Source of the DNA: Cytophagales bacterium
GTDB lineage: Bacteria; Bacteroidota; Bacteroidia; Cytophagales; 172606-1
Assembly (NCBI GenBank): GCA_030448185.1
Contig: JAUJNL010000033.1
Location: 1-47,438 of the forward strand
DNA: 47,438 bases
Direction: 5' to 3'
The notes beneath the pieces are model-generated. The model made no database searches and was not told where the DNA came from. It was given only the letters and a program-made list of their open reading frames with translations. Both the position numbers and the translations under genes were made by a program. Below are positions 34,583-42,573 of this stretch, piece after piece (position 1 is the stretch's first letter; every line of letters starts with the position of its first letter).

Positions 34583-37258
34583 TTACGGCATCATATTATA
34601 CAGTTCCTTCAAGCGGGGACTGGTTTCCTTAGTCTTGATGTCCTGCCGCATTTCTTTCACCCCTTCCAGTTCGGCAAATAGGGCTAAAGTCTGGAAAGCG
34701 GAGAACCGGACGTAGTCAGCGGTTGACTGCCGGGCCATCTTTTCCAATACTTTTACTCCTTGTAACTGCACTTCTTTGGGCTGCGATATCAGATACTGTC
34801 CGAACAGCTGCGCCATCTGGTACAGGAACGGGCTGTCACTATGATTCATCTGACTCGCAAACCAATCATAGGCGCCGGCCTCTCTCTTTTCAGCGTAGTA
34901 ATTACCAATGATCAGCAGTACGTCGGTATTTTTATAGGTGCTGAAAGCAGCAATTTTTTGGGCTGCGTCAGCCGGCTTGGTGCCTAAGTACGCATTCAGC
35001 GCCGCCGCCACTACGCTGTAAGACTTATCCTTCAGCGCCTGTTCAAATAAGTCCGAGTAATTGCCTTTCCAGCTAGCCAGTGTGCTTATGGCCTCAGCCC
35101 GTACGTACGAACGCGGATCAGTGGCTGCCATCTGCTTGAGTTTCGCTTCAAATTCGGCGGCCGCTTCTCCCTGGTAAGCATTCAGGTTACGAACCGCCAT
35201 TTGACGGATTACCCAGAACTTATCATTGAGTGCATCCTGAGCCATTTGCTTAAGTTTCGGATTGGCAAACATTCTATCCCGGTTATCAGCCGTAGCTGCT
35301 TTCGAGCCCTTCTCTTCTTCCTGCGCTTTCACGACTTCAAAAATCCCATTAAACGCCTCGTAGCGGGCCAGGTATTTGCTGGTATTGTAAAATTGGAATA
35401 CCTGTTCCTCAGTCGTTTTGGGATGCTCTACTTTGCCCAACAGCTGGGTTTCGCTGTCAAACAGTACTAAGTCTGGCTTGGCTGCGGCGGGCAGTTCAAT
35501 GGTTTGCTTAGCCTGGGTAATAGTTACGTCGTGAGAAGTGCGCTGCCCGTTAGTCCAAATGTCTACCTTTACCGGAAGGCGGTAAATCGGTGTATACGCA
35601 GAGTCCTGCCGTTGCGTCACGTCCAGGTATACTTTCCCGTTCTCGTACGTGTGGCTGACTGCTAAATCCGGATGGCCGGCAGCCAGAAACCATTGGTTAA
35701 AGAACCAGTTCAGGTCTTCTCCGGTAACCTCTTCGAAGGCCAGGCGTAAGTTATGTATCTCCACATCGGAGTACTTATTTTTGTTCAGGTACAGGTTCAG
35801 TGCCGTAAAAAAGGCCTCGTCGCCTACGTATTTGCGCAGCATGTGCAAAATGCGGCCTCCTTTGGCGTACGAATGGCTGTCGAACATATCTTCCCGGTCC
35901 AGGTACTGGTACCGGATCAGCGGCTCCCGCTTGGATTCGGCCTCCGCAAAATACTGTTCCGCTTCGTTTTGTCCGTGGTAGTCGGCCTCGTCGGCTCCCA
36001 GTTTGTGCTCAAACCAGAGGTATTCGGAATAGTTAGCGAACGATTCGTTCAGCGGCAGGTTGGCCCATGACTCGGTAGTAACCAGGTCCCCAAACCAGTG
36101 ATGGAACAGTTCATGCGCAATAATATCGTCAGAATTATCATCGATCAGCTCGCGGTCATCCATCTGCACCTTCTCATAAAAGGTGACGGCCGTCGTATTT
36201 TCCATGGCACCGGATACAAAATCGCGCACGATAATCTGAGAATATTTATCCCAGGGAAATTTATAGTTTAGTTTATTGGAGAAAAATTCAATCATCTCCG
36301 GCGTACGGCCGAATATATCCTTAGCATACTTAGCATAAGCCGGCTCTACGTAGTAATTCACCTCTACATTTTGCCACTTGTCCTTCACCACAGTGTGCTC
36401 ACCTACCGCAATCATGAAGAGATAAGGCGCATGGGGTTGGTCCTGCTTCCAGTAATCGGTACGGGTACCGTCTTTATTCATCTTTGAATATTGCAGGGTA
36501 CCATTGGAAAGCGTGACGTATTTCTGCTCTACAGTCAGGTAAATTTCCTCCGTGCAGCGTTCATTGGGCGAATCAATGGTCGGAAACCAGCGGGAGTTAG
36601 ATTCAGTTTCGCCCTGCGTCCAGATTTGCTTCGGCTTATTGGGTTCGGTGCCATCAGCATTGATGAAATACAAGCCTTTGTCAGAAGTAATAGCTTCACT
36701 GCCGCCGGTAGGTAATTCATTAGGCTTAGCGGTGTAGTCAATGACCAGGGTGTACTTGTCATTGCGGGTATAGGTTTTATCAAGCTGGATGTTAAGACGA
36801 TAATTGTCGTAATCATACTTCAGCGCCGCCCTTTTCTTCGTTTTTTCGTCAACCAACTCAATAGACTTAATGTCAAATCCTTTGGCATCGAGCTGGAGGG
36901 TGTTTTGCGGATAGAAGTAGGGCTTTAGGGTGAGGGTTGCCACGCCGTACATATATTGCTTCTGCCAGTCGGGCCGGAGCTCCAGTTTGGTGTGCAGCAA
37001 ATCATGCTTTTTGGTCCGTTCCGGGTTGTATGGGCCTTTCTTAGGAGCCCATACTGGTATAGAATCAATCGGTTCCTGCTGGACTGAGGTCTGCTGTTCC
37101 CCTTTGTTTTCCAATACCTGGGAGGTCGTATCTAAGTCGGGTGCCGAGACGGCAGCAGTCGTTTGCTTAGCCGATGTACAGGATTCTGCGCCCCATAGTA
37201 CAAGGCTTAGAGAGGCAGCAAAAACCAATTTATGCAAATGAAAATGCTTTTGTAGCAT
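34583..37258 (-). CDS. M1-family aminopeptidase lipoprotein
   Basis: This 891-residue zinc aminopeptidase has a lipobox-like LWGAESC near residue 27, so it is probably lipid-anchored. The M1 signatures are GAMENTT near 352 (N-terminal recognition) and HELFHHWFGDLVTTESWANL near 382, with NESFANYSEYLW supplying the third zinc ligand. The C-terminal third (from about 610) is helical, with HEAT-like repeats (WVIRQMAVRNLNAYQG, SYVRAEAISTLASW, YVRFSAFQTLALF). It probably trims peptides outside the cytoplasm. The gene stands alone. Confidence 0.93.
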   Translation of the reverse strand: MLQKHFHLHKLVFAASLSLVLWGAESCTSAKQTTAAVSAPDLDTTSQVLENKGEQQTSVQQEPIDSIPVWAPKKGPYNPERTKKHDLLHTKLELRPDWQKQYMYGVATLTLKPYFYPQNTLQLDAKGFDIKSIELVDEKTKKRAALKYDYDNYRLNIQLDKTYTRNDKYTLVIDYTAKPNELPTGGSEAITSDKGLYFINADGTEPNKPKQIWTQGETESNSRWFPTIDSPNERCTEEIYLTVEQKYVTLSNGTLQYSKMNKDGTRTDYWKQDQPHAPYLFMIAVGEHTVVKDKWQNVEVNYYVEPAYAKYAKDIFGRTPEMIEFFSNKLNYKFPWDKYSQIIVRDFVSGAMENTTAVTFYEKVQMDDRELIDDNSDDIIAHELFHHWFGDLVTTESWANLPLNESFANYSEYLWFEHKLGADEADYHGQNEAEQYFAEAESKREPLIRYQYLDREDMFDSHSYAKGGRILHMLRKYVGDEAFFTALNLYLNKNKYSDVEIHNLRLAFEEVTGEDLNWFFNQWFLAAGHPDLAVSHTYENGKVYLDVTQRQDSAYTPIYRLPVKVDIWTNGQRTSHDVTITQAKQTIELPAAAKPDLVLFDSETQLLGKVEHPKTTEEQVFQFYNTSKYLARYEAFNGIFEVVKAQEEEKGSKAATADNRDRMFANPKLKQMAQDALNDKFWVIRQMAVRNLNAYQGEAAAEFEAKLKQMAATDPRSYVRAEAISTLASWKGNYSDLFEQALKDKSYSVVAAALNAYLGTKPADAAQKIAAFSTYKNTDVLLIIGNYYAEKREAGAYDWFASQMNHSDSPFLYQMAQLFGQYLISQPKEVQLQGVKVLEKMARQSTADYVRFSAFQTLALFAELEGVKEMRQDIKTKETSPRLKELYNMMP

Positions 37259-37305
37259 TGATGTCTAGGTTATTTAGGTAAGCGGAATGGAAAACGAAAA
37301 GAAGG

Positions 37306-37523
37306 TTATCTAGTCCAGTCTTCAATCTGGATGCCCTCTAAACGAGCCAAATGAGAAAAATTGTTAGTCACCAATGTAAGGCCATTGGCAATAGCAGCTT
37401 TAGTTCAGCCAAGGTAATTTCGGAAATAAAGCAGTTCTCCAAGCCAACCTGCTTTATTTTTTGATTGATTTGATAGCGTCCCTTAAAAAGGAATATAACC
37501 ATATTAGTGTCCAGCAGATACAT
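37306..37523 (-). pseudogene. VapC-like PIN toxin with internal deletion
   Basis: The PIN-domain start MYLLDTNMVIFLFKGRYQIN and first strand-helix part CFISEITLAELK are present. The frame then reads LLLPMALHW and stops at 37368. In the shifted frame the normal PIN end AIANGLTLVTNNFSHLARLE and IQIEDWTR follows directly and stops at 37306. About 60 central residues are missing, including the segment that usually holds further catalytic acids. The toxin is therefore almost surely dead. It is joined to an intact antitoxin-like gene, with ATG and stop overlapping (TAATG). Confidence 0.75.
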
Positions 37524-37765
37524 TAGAATTCTTCTCTTTGACGAATTGAGGTTCGGGAAGTTTGGATCTGTTCGATTATTTCTTCGGCAGATTCGTCTGA
37601 CTTCCACGCCCCGTAAAAGCGGTCAATATTTCGCTTATCCCGGAGGGAATGTCTGATTGATTCGGATAAACGGGAAATCAATTCGAGTTTATTTTCGGTA
37701 CTGGCATTTTCAAGCAGTGCTAAATAAGCCTTTACCAAGTTGTTATTAAAATCAACTGTGTCCAT
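37523..37765 (-). CDS. Antitoxin-like partner of the VapC remnant
   Basis: This 80-residue helical protein reads MDTVDFNNNLVKAYLALLEN ... KLELISRLSESIRHSLRDKR ... RFYGAWKSDESAEEIIEQI, with a basic tail TSRTSIRQREEF. Its size, charge and place directly before a PIN-toxin start, overlapping it, fit an antitoxin of a VapBC-type pair. The segment LISRLSESI resembles the addiction-module component I recall from Bacteroidota and cyanobacteria. Function is inferred from context. With the toxin deleted, the gene has no obvious remaining task. Confidence 0.65.
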   Translation of the reverse strand: MDTVDFNNNLVKAYLALLENASTENKLELISRLSESIRHSLRDKRNIDRFYGAWKSDESAEEIIEQIQTSRTSIRQREEF

Positions 37766-37893
37766 ATTGCTAAATCCTCCTTCCGAATATATACAAGTTT
37801 CTCTAATGCATTTCAGTAACTATTGGGCATTTATTGAAATTCCTTTTAAAGAGATAAACAAGTTTTCTCCCAAAAAAACTATTGAGCCCGTGA

Positions 37894-37901
37894 TAAGTTT
37901 G
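37894..37901 (+). promoter_or_regulatory. Candidate -7 box before the small ORF
   Basis: TAAGTTTG matches TAnnTTTG, 62 nt before the ATG at 37963. No clear -33 element is seen. Confidence 0.3.
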
Positions 37902-37962
37902 TAAAAATAGGTTAAATGCGATAAGTTGAAAAAAATGAGGAAATTTGTCTGCTTATAATCTT

Positions 37963-38076
37963 ATGGGACATACTTTATCAAAGCGAATTTCTGCCGGAGG
38001 CCACGGAAGACGACCTTTCATAAATTTCCGGACCGGGACAGTGAATATTCCGGAAGTTTTTTCTGTTAATAAATAA
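37963..38076 (+). CDS. Candidate 37-residue basic small protein
   Basis: An ATG at 37963 opens a frame coding MGHTLSKRISAGGHGRRPFI then NFRTGTVNIPEVFSVNK. It is basic and glycine-rich at the start, with no membrane segment. A promoter-like box lies upstream, and the coding stretch is visibly richer in GC than the flanks. No family is recognised; it may be chance. Confidence 0.3.
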   Translation: MGHTLSKRISAGGHGRRPFINFRTGTVNIPEVFSVNK

Positions 38077-38198
38077 AAGAGATCTGGTTAGCAGTAAATT
38101 ACGTATTGGTAGTAAGCACATGTATTGAGCATTTATCCTTATAACATATAAACGTTTTACCGTTACCCGTTATTTGTAACCATTAAATCATTAAAACT

Positions 38199-38476
38199 TT
38201 GGGACTGCTTTTAAAAATCGCCCTTATTACCTTTCTGCTCCTTTTTGTCATCATCAAGGTAGGTAATTTTGTCTTCCGGACATTTTACTGGATGCTGGGC
38301 ACCGAAGCGATGCGCGGCAGCAAGCACAGGCCCAGCCGCAACAAAAAAGGCAGGCCTCTGCGCAGCGCAAACGGGAAGGCAATATTAATGTAGAATACGT
38401 TCCTGAGAATGAAGCCCAGCGCCGGGCCAAAGGGTACAATGGCGGCGAATACGTAGATTATGAGGAAGTAAAATAG
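38199..38476 (+). CDS. DUF4834-like membrane-anchored protein, one apparent frameshift
   Basis: The N-terminus (LLLKIALITFLLLFVIIKVG) is a single membrane segment, followed by NFVFRTFYWMLGTEAMRG. A base appears missing near 38316-38318. In the next frame the protein continues as a glutamine/arginine-rich linker (QQAQAQPQQKRQASAQRKRE) and the tail INVEYVPENEAQRRAKGYNG then GEYVDYEEVK, ending at 38476. The helix, Q-rich linker and acidic aromatic tail match DUF4834 as I recall it. The start codon is a TTG at 38199; no in-frame ATG precedes it. Confidence 0.65.
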
Positions 38477-38616
38477 GGTTTCCGGGTGATGGTTTCCAGT
38501 TGTCAGTTTATGGTTCTTTAGTAGAGTAGGGATATCAGTTACAGTTCCTGTATATAAATTAACCAATAACTAATAACCGGAAACCGACAACCCGAAACAG
38601 AAACCGAAAACTGTTT
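38477..38616. repeat. Word-repeat between the DUF4834 gene and lgt
   Basis: The left arm (38477-38516: GGTTTCCGGGTGATGGTTTC, CAGTTGTCAGTTTATGG) and right arm (about 38566-38616: ACTAATAACCGGAAACC, GACAACCCGAAACAGAAACC) are imperfect complements. The left arm begins immediately after the stop codon. Confidence 0.6.
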
Positions 38617-38618
38617 CC

Positions 38619-38626
38619 TAACTTTG
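38619..38626 (+). promoter_or_regulatory. Candidate -7 box for lgt
   Basis: TAACTTTG matches TAnnTTTG, 20 nt before the lgt ATG and just after the right arm of the word-repeat. Confidence 0.45.
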
Positions 38627-38645
38627 CTGCCAATCAATCCTACGT

Positions 38646-39765
38646 ATGCCTGCTTCCTTATTGTATGTAATCTGGGATCCATCCCCTGAGATCTTCGCTA
38701 TTGGTCCGCTTTCGATCCGTTGGTACGGCCTATTGTTTGCCCTCGGCTTTCTGATCGGCCAGCAAATCCTGATTTATATCTTCAAGAAGGAAGGTAAACC
38801 CGAGCAGGATGTCGAAACACTGACAGTGTATATGGTGTTGGCTACGGTGGTTGGCGCCAGGTTAGGGCACTGCCTGTTTTACGAACCGGATGTATACCTG
38901 AATGATCCGATCCGTATTCTGAAGATTTGGGAGGGTGGTCTGGCCAGTCATGGCGCTACCATCGGGATTCTGTTTGCGTTATGGCTCTATGCCCGTAAGA
39001 AAAGAGGTCAGGGGCAGAGCTATTTTTGGGTAGTGGACCGGATTGTCATTACGGTTGCCCTGGCTGGTGGCCTGATCCGGATGGGCAATCTAATGAATTC
39101 CGAAATTATTGGTAAGCCTAGCGACGTTCCCTGGGGATTTGTGTTTGCCCGTAGTGCGGAAGAAGAATTACAGGCATTCAACGAAAACTACGTTGAAAGT
39201 GCAGAGGCCAGCCAAAGCACTGTTAAGGATACAATCGTTAATAATCAGCCTTACACCGGCGTTGCACTGAATGCTACCCTTAAAGGGAGCTATGAACGAA
39301 AAAGCGGCGAAAGAGCTGGCTTCCACTACTTTTCCGATTAGTTTATACCAAAGTCAGGGAGAATCCAAAGAGCATATCATGCTGGCTCCCAACTACCTTA
39401 ATCCATCCGTACAACGGGAAGGCAAGCAGTTAGTCGCAACCTTCAATGTATTGGGCAAACCCCGCCATCCTTCCCAATTATACGAGGCACTGAGTTGTTT
39501 CGTCCTGTTCTTTTTTTTGTTCTGGTATTGGAACCGGTTGAAGGTGCGTACGCCGGAAGGGAGTCTACTGGGTATTTTCCTGATCTACATCTTCGGTCTT
39601 CGGTTTTTGTACGAATTTCTGAAGGAAAACCAAGTAGCTTTTGAAGATAATCTGGCACTGAACATGGGTCAATGGCTCAGCATACCAGCAGTACTGGGCG
39701 GCATCTTGGTGCTGGTTATTGCGCAACGCAATGCCAGGCGAAAGGCTACCCAGATAAAGGCGTAA
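38646..39765 (+). CDS. lgt: Prolipoprotein diacylglyceryl transferase, one apparent frameshift
   Basis: Lgt adds diacylglycerol to the lipobox cysteine of lipoproteins in the inner membrane and is essential in most diderms. The first frame gives IRWYGLLFALGFLIGQQIL, ARLGHCLFYEP, GGLASHGATIG and the strongly conserved AGGLIRMGNLMNSEIIG. Dropping one G in the GGG at 39285-39287 restores KGAMNEKAAKELASTTFP, RHPSQLYEALSCFVLF and GLRFLYEFLKENQ, ending at 39765. The restored protein has about 372 residues, with a variable insertion near 180-245. Since the window codes many lipoproteins, a truly dead lgt is unlikely; a base-call error is favoured. Confidence 0.92.
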
Positions 39766-39792
39766 AACGAAGGAGTTCACCGGATTGAATGG

Positions 39793-39820
39793 GCGCAGGA
39801 ACTAAACTCTGCGCTTTTTT
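39793..39820 (+). terminator. Rho-independent terminator after lgt
   Basis: GCGCAG and CTGCGC form a 6-bp stem with a 10-nt loop, followed by T6 (39815-39820). It lies 28 nt past the lgt stop. Confidence 0.8.
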
Positions 39821-39920
39821 ATTATACTAACGTAACAAAATCAATAATAAAACTTATATATTCAGGACCTAAGTCCGTATATATAATTCACGTCATCGAA
39901 GAGATGAGTCTGAGATTTAC

Positions 39921-42170
39921 ATGAGAAGAAGCAAAGAAAATAACGAAACGAAAAGAGACCGTAAGGAACCGAGGGGTAATAAGACTTTCAACCTAAAAGA
40001 TATTGTACTTTCATTTCTACAAGACAACAAGACTACTGCCTTTACGGAACGGCAAATCACTAAGAAACTCGGCTTGCCCCGCAAACATGAGGAAGCCCTC
40101 TCCGAAATACTTGACTTTTTAGTGACTACTGGGGTAGCCCAGCGCCTCCGCAATGGCGCTTATAAATTCCACGCCAAAACCCTTGTCAAAACGGGTACGG
40201 TTGACCACGTAAGTGCGCGGTTTGCCTTTATTGTAGCGGGTGATGGCGAGGATGATGTCTGGGTAAGTTCGGATGCCTTACATGGGGCATTGGACGGTGA
40301 TACGGTAAAAGTGGCCGTGTATACGCATTCCCTGGGCCGCCGGCCGGAAGGCGAAGTGATAGAAGTGTTGCAGCGGAAACGCGATGAATTTGTGGGCGTA
40401 ATGGAGATGCGGGCAAAATACGGCTTTGTCGTTCCGGATAACCGCAAAATGTACACCGACATCTACGTGAATAAAGGAGACCTGAACGGGGCGCAGGAAG
40501 GTGATAAGGTTGTGGTCAAGGTAACCCAATGGCCCGATGCCGAAGGCAAAAAACCGGAAGGCACTGTGACCCGGGTACTGGGTAAGGCTGGTGAACACGA
40601 GGCAGAAATGCACTCAATTATGGCCGAATTCGGCCTGCCTTTTGAGTTTCCGACTGAGGTGGAAGCCGAAGCCAATGCCATTTCCACTGAAATACCAGCC
40701 GCTGAAATTGCCAAGCGACGTGACTTCCGGGACGTTACCACCTTTACCATTGACCCGGTTGACGCCAAAGATTTTGATGATGCTTTATCCATTCGCCAAT
40801 TAGAAAACGGCAATTGGGAAATTGGGGTACACATCGCTGACGTGACGCACTACGTAACGCAGGATACCGAACTGGAACGCGAAGCTTTCCGCCGGGCCAC
40901 TTCCGTGTATCTGGTAGACCGTACGATTCCGATGCTGCCCGAGAAGCTTTCCAACGGCCTTTGCTCCTTGCGTCCGCACGAAGATAAATTAACTTTCTCG
41001 GCCGTATTTGAGCTGGACGACAAAGGCAAAATTAAAGACCAGTGGTTTGGCCGGACCATTATCCATTCAGACCGCCGGTTCAGCTACGAAGAAGTGCAGG
41101 AAATCCTGGAAACGGGTGAGGGTGAATTTGCGGGAGAACTGCAATTATTAAACAAACTGGCTTATAAGCTGCGTGAAACCCGGTTTAAGAAGGGCGCCGT
41201 CAACTTTGAGACCATTGAAGTAAAGTTTAAGCTGGACGAGAAAGGCGTACCGCTGGCAGTGTATCCCAAAATCCGGAAAGATGCCCATAAACTGATTGAA
41301 GATTTTATGCTGCTGGCTAATAAGCAAGTAGCCGAGTACGTCTACAAGAAGAAGAAAGGCGAAAATAAACTGACTATGGTGTATCGTATTCACAATGCAC
41401 CGGATGAAGAAAAGATCAAGACCTTCTCCACTTTCGTGCGGAAGTTTGGCTATACGCTGGAAACTGAACCGGAGAAAGTATCCAAATCGCTGAATGCGTT
41501 TATTGAAAATCTGGAAGGCAAACCGGAACAATTTACCCTGCAAAACCTGGCCATCCGTACCATGGCCAAAGCCCGGTACAGCACCGATCCGGTAGGGCAC
41601 TTTGGCTTGGCTTTCAATCATTACACCCACTTTACTTCGCCCATCCGCCGTTACCCGGATATGATGGCGCACCGGCTGCTACAGCGTTACCTGGATGAGG
41701 AGGAATCAGCGAAAAAAGAAGCGTTTGAGGATAAGTGCAAGCATTCTTCGGAACGGGAAAAAGTAGCTTCGGATGCCGAACGGGCCTCGATCAAGTACAA
41801 GCAGGTTGAGTACATGAAGAACGCGGAGGATAAGGAATATGAAGGTATTGTGACCGGCGTAACTGAATTCGGCGTGTTCGTGGAAATCATTGAAACCCGT
41901 TGTGAAGGGATGGTTCGGATGAGTGACCTTGACGATGACTACTACGAACTGGACGAGAAGAATTACCGGATTGTTGGCCGCCGCAATGGTCGCATTATTG
42001 CCTTTGGTGATAAAGTAATGGTAACCGTGCAGGAAACCAATCTCGATAAACGAACGATTGATCTAGCCATTGTGTCACTAGCGGATGGCAAGACAATTGG
42101 CAGGCCCCGAAAAACCCAGTCCAGCCGTAAAAGAAAGTTTGGGAAGAAGAGGAGTTGGACTGGTAAGTAA
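39921..42170 (+). CDS. rnr: Ribonuclease R
   Basis: This 749-residue processive 3'-to-5' exoribonuclease degrades structured RNA. The order is: N-terminal helix-turn-helix-like region (30-95: FLQDNKTTAFTERQITKKLG), two cold-shock OB domains (95-240: FVGVMEMRAKYGFVVPDNRK), the RNB catalytic domain with DPVDAKDFDDALSI near 280 (metal-binding aspartates) and SPIRRYPDMMAHRL near 575, and a C-terminal S1 domain (GIVTGVTEFGVFVEIIETRC, about 640-720). A short basic tail (SSRKRKFGKKRSWTGK) ends it. Length is typical and no lesion is seen. It is followed by a strong terminator. Confidence 0.97.
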   Translation: MRRSKENNETKRDRKEPRGNKTFNLKDIVLSFLQDNKTTAFTERQITKKLGLPRKHEEALSEILDFLVTTGVAQRLRNGAYKFHAKTLVKTGTVDHVSARFAFIVAGDGEDDVWVSSDALHGALDGDTVKVAVYTHSLGRRPEGEVIEVLQRKRDEFVGVMEMRAKYGFVVPDNRKMYTDIYVNKGDLNGAQEGDKVVVKVTQWPDAEGKKPEGTVTRVLGKAGEHEAEMHSIMAEFGLPFEFPTEVEAEANAISTEIPAAEIAKRRDFRDVTTFTIDPVDAKDFDDALSIRQLENGNWEIGVHIADVTHYVTQDTELEREAFRRATSVYLVDRTIPMLPEKLSNGLCSLRPHEDKLTFSAVFELDDKGKIKDQWFGRTIIHSDRRFSYEEVQEILETGEGEFAGELQLLNKLAYKLRETRFKKGAVNFETIEVKFKLDEKGVPLAVYPKIRKDAHKLIEDFMLLANKQVAEYVYKKKKGENKLTMVYRIHNAPDEEKIKTFSTFVRKFGYTLETEPEKVSKSLNAFIENLEGKPEQFTLQNLAIRTMAKARYSTDPVGHFGLAFNHYTHFTSPIRRYPDMMAHRLLQRYLDEEESAKKEAFEDKCKHSSEREKVASDAERASIKYKQVEYMKNAEDKEYEGIVTGVTEFGVFVEIIETRCEGMVRMSDLDDDYYELDEKNYRIVGRRNGRIIAFGDKVMVTVQETNLDKRTIDLAIVSLADGKTIGRPRKTQSSRKRKFGKKRSWTGK

Positions 42171-42202
42171 GCAGCTTTTTACGGGAAGTTTATTTTGGGT
42201 CA

Positions 42203-42230
42203 GGCGCGGATGTAGTATCCGCGCCGGTTT
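42203..42230 (+). terminator. Rho-independent terminator after rnr
   Basis: GGCGCGGAT (42203-42211) and ATCCGCGCC (42217-42225) form a perfect 9-bp GC-rich stem with a 5-nt loop, then GGTTTATTTTT. It is 32 nt past the rnr stop. Confidence 0.85.
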
Positions 42231-42283
42231 ATTTTTACCCGTCTTGTTTGGCTTTGGCGTATCCACTGCCCATCCCAAAAGAT

Positions 42284-42309
42284 AACGGTAGCCTTTTACA
42301 TCTACCGTT
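42284..42309. terminator. Hairpin after the small membrane-protein gene
   Basis: AACGGTAG and CTACCGTT form an 8-bp stem with a 10-nt loop, 15 nt from the stop of the convergent minus-strand gene. On the minus strand the stem is followed by ATCTTTTGGG, a weak T-tract. Confidence 0.55.
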
Positions 42310-42323
42310 TGTATTTATAAGCT

Positions 42324-42512
42324 TTATGCTCCTTTAGGCCCAGTACTTTTCATAATACTGATTCCGGCAAAGAAAAAGATTAAGCCTAGAATGGCGAATA
42401 TCCAAGGACTACGTGGCGCAATATCAGGGCCAAACAGCCCAAATACACCTATAATCAAACCAACGATTCCAATTAGAATCAATATAGTTCCCAATATGCT
42501 TTTTGTTCCCAT
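42324..42512 (-). CDS. Small two-helix membrane protein
   Basis: This 62-residue protein has two hydrophobic helices, LGTILILIGIVGLIIGVFGL and IFAILGLIFFFAGISIM, joined by a short loop (FGPDIAPRSPW) and ending KSTGPKGA. The glycine pattern is typical of small inner-membrane proteins, and the size and two-helix hairpin resemble short DUF families of Bacteroidota. A single ATG and a downstream hairpin support a real gene. Function unknown. Confidence 0.7.
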   Translation of the reverse strand: MGTKSILGTILILIGIVGLIIGVFGLFGPDIAPRSPWIFAILGLIFFFAGISIMKSTGPKGA

Positions 42513-42573
42513 AGCTTTAAATCACATTGATTTCGAATAGCTTACGAAAAAAGCGCCAAAAATGTTAAGTCAG

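Larger units (their letters stand above)
37766..38198. other. AT-rich gap with a small ORF candidate
   Basis: 433 nt between the antitoxin-like gene and the DUF4834 gene. Apart from the small frame described separately and a TAAGTTTG box at 37894-37901, no repeat or RNA gene is seen. Confidence 0.5.

Noticed and set aside
37368..37607. 79-residue protein starting MEVRRICRRNNRTD
   Set aside because: The first 28 residues overlap the antitoxin-like gene in another frame; the PIN homology starts at the ATG at 37523.
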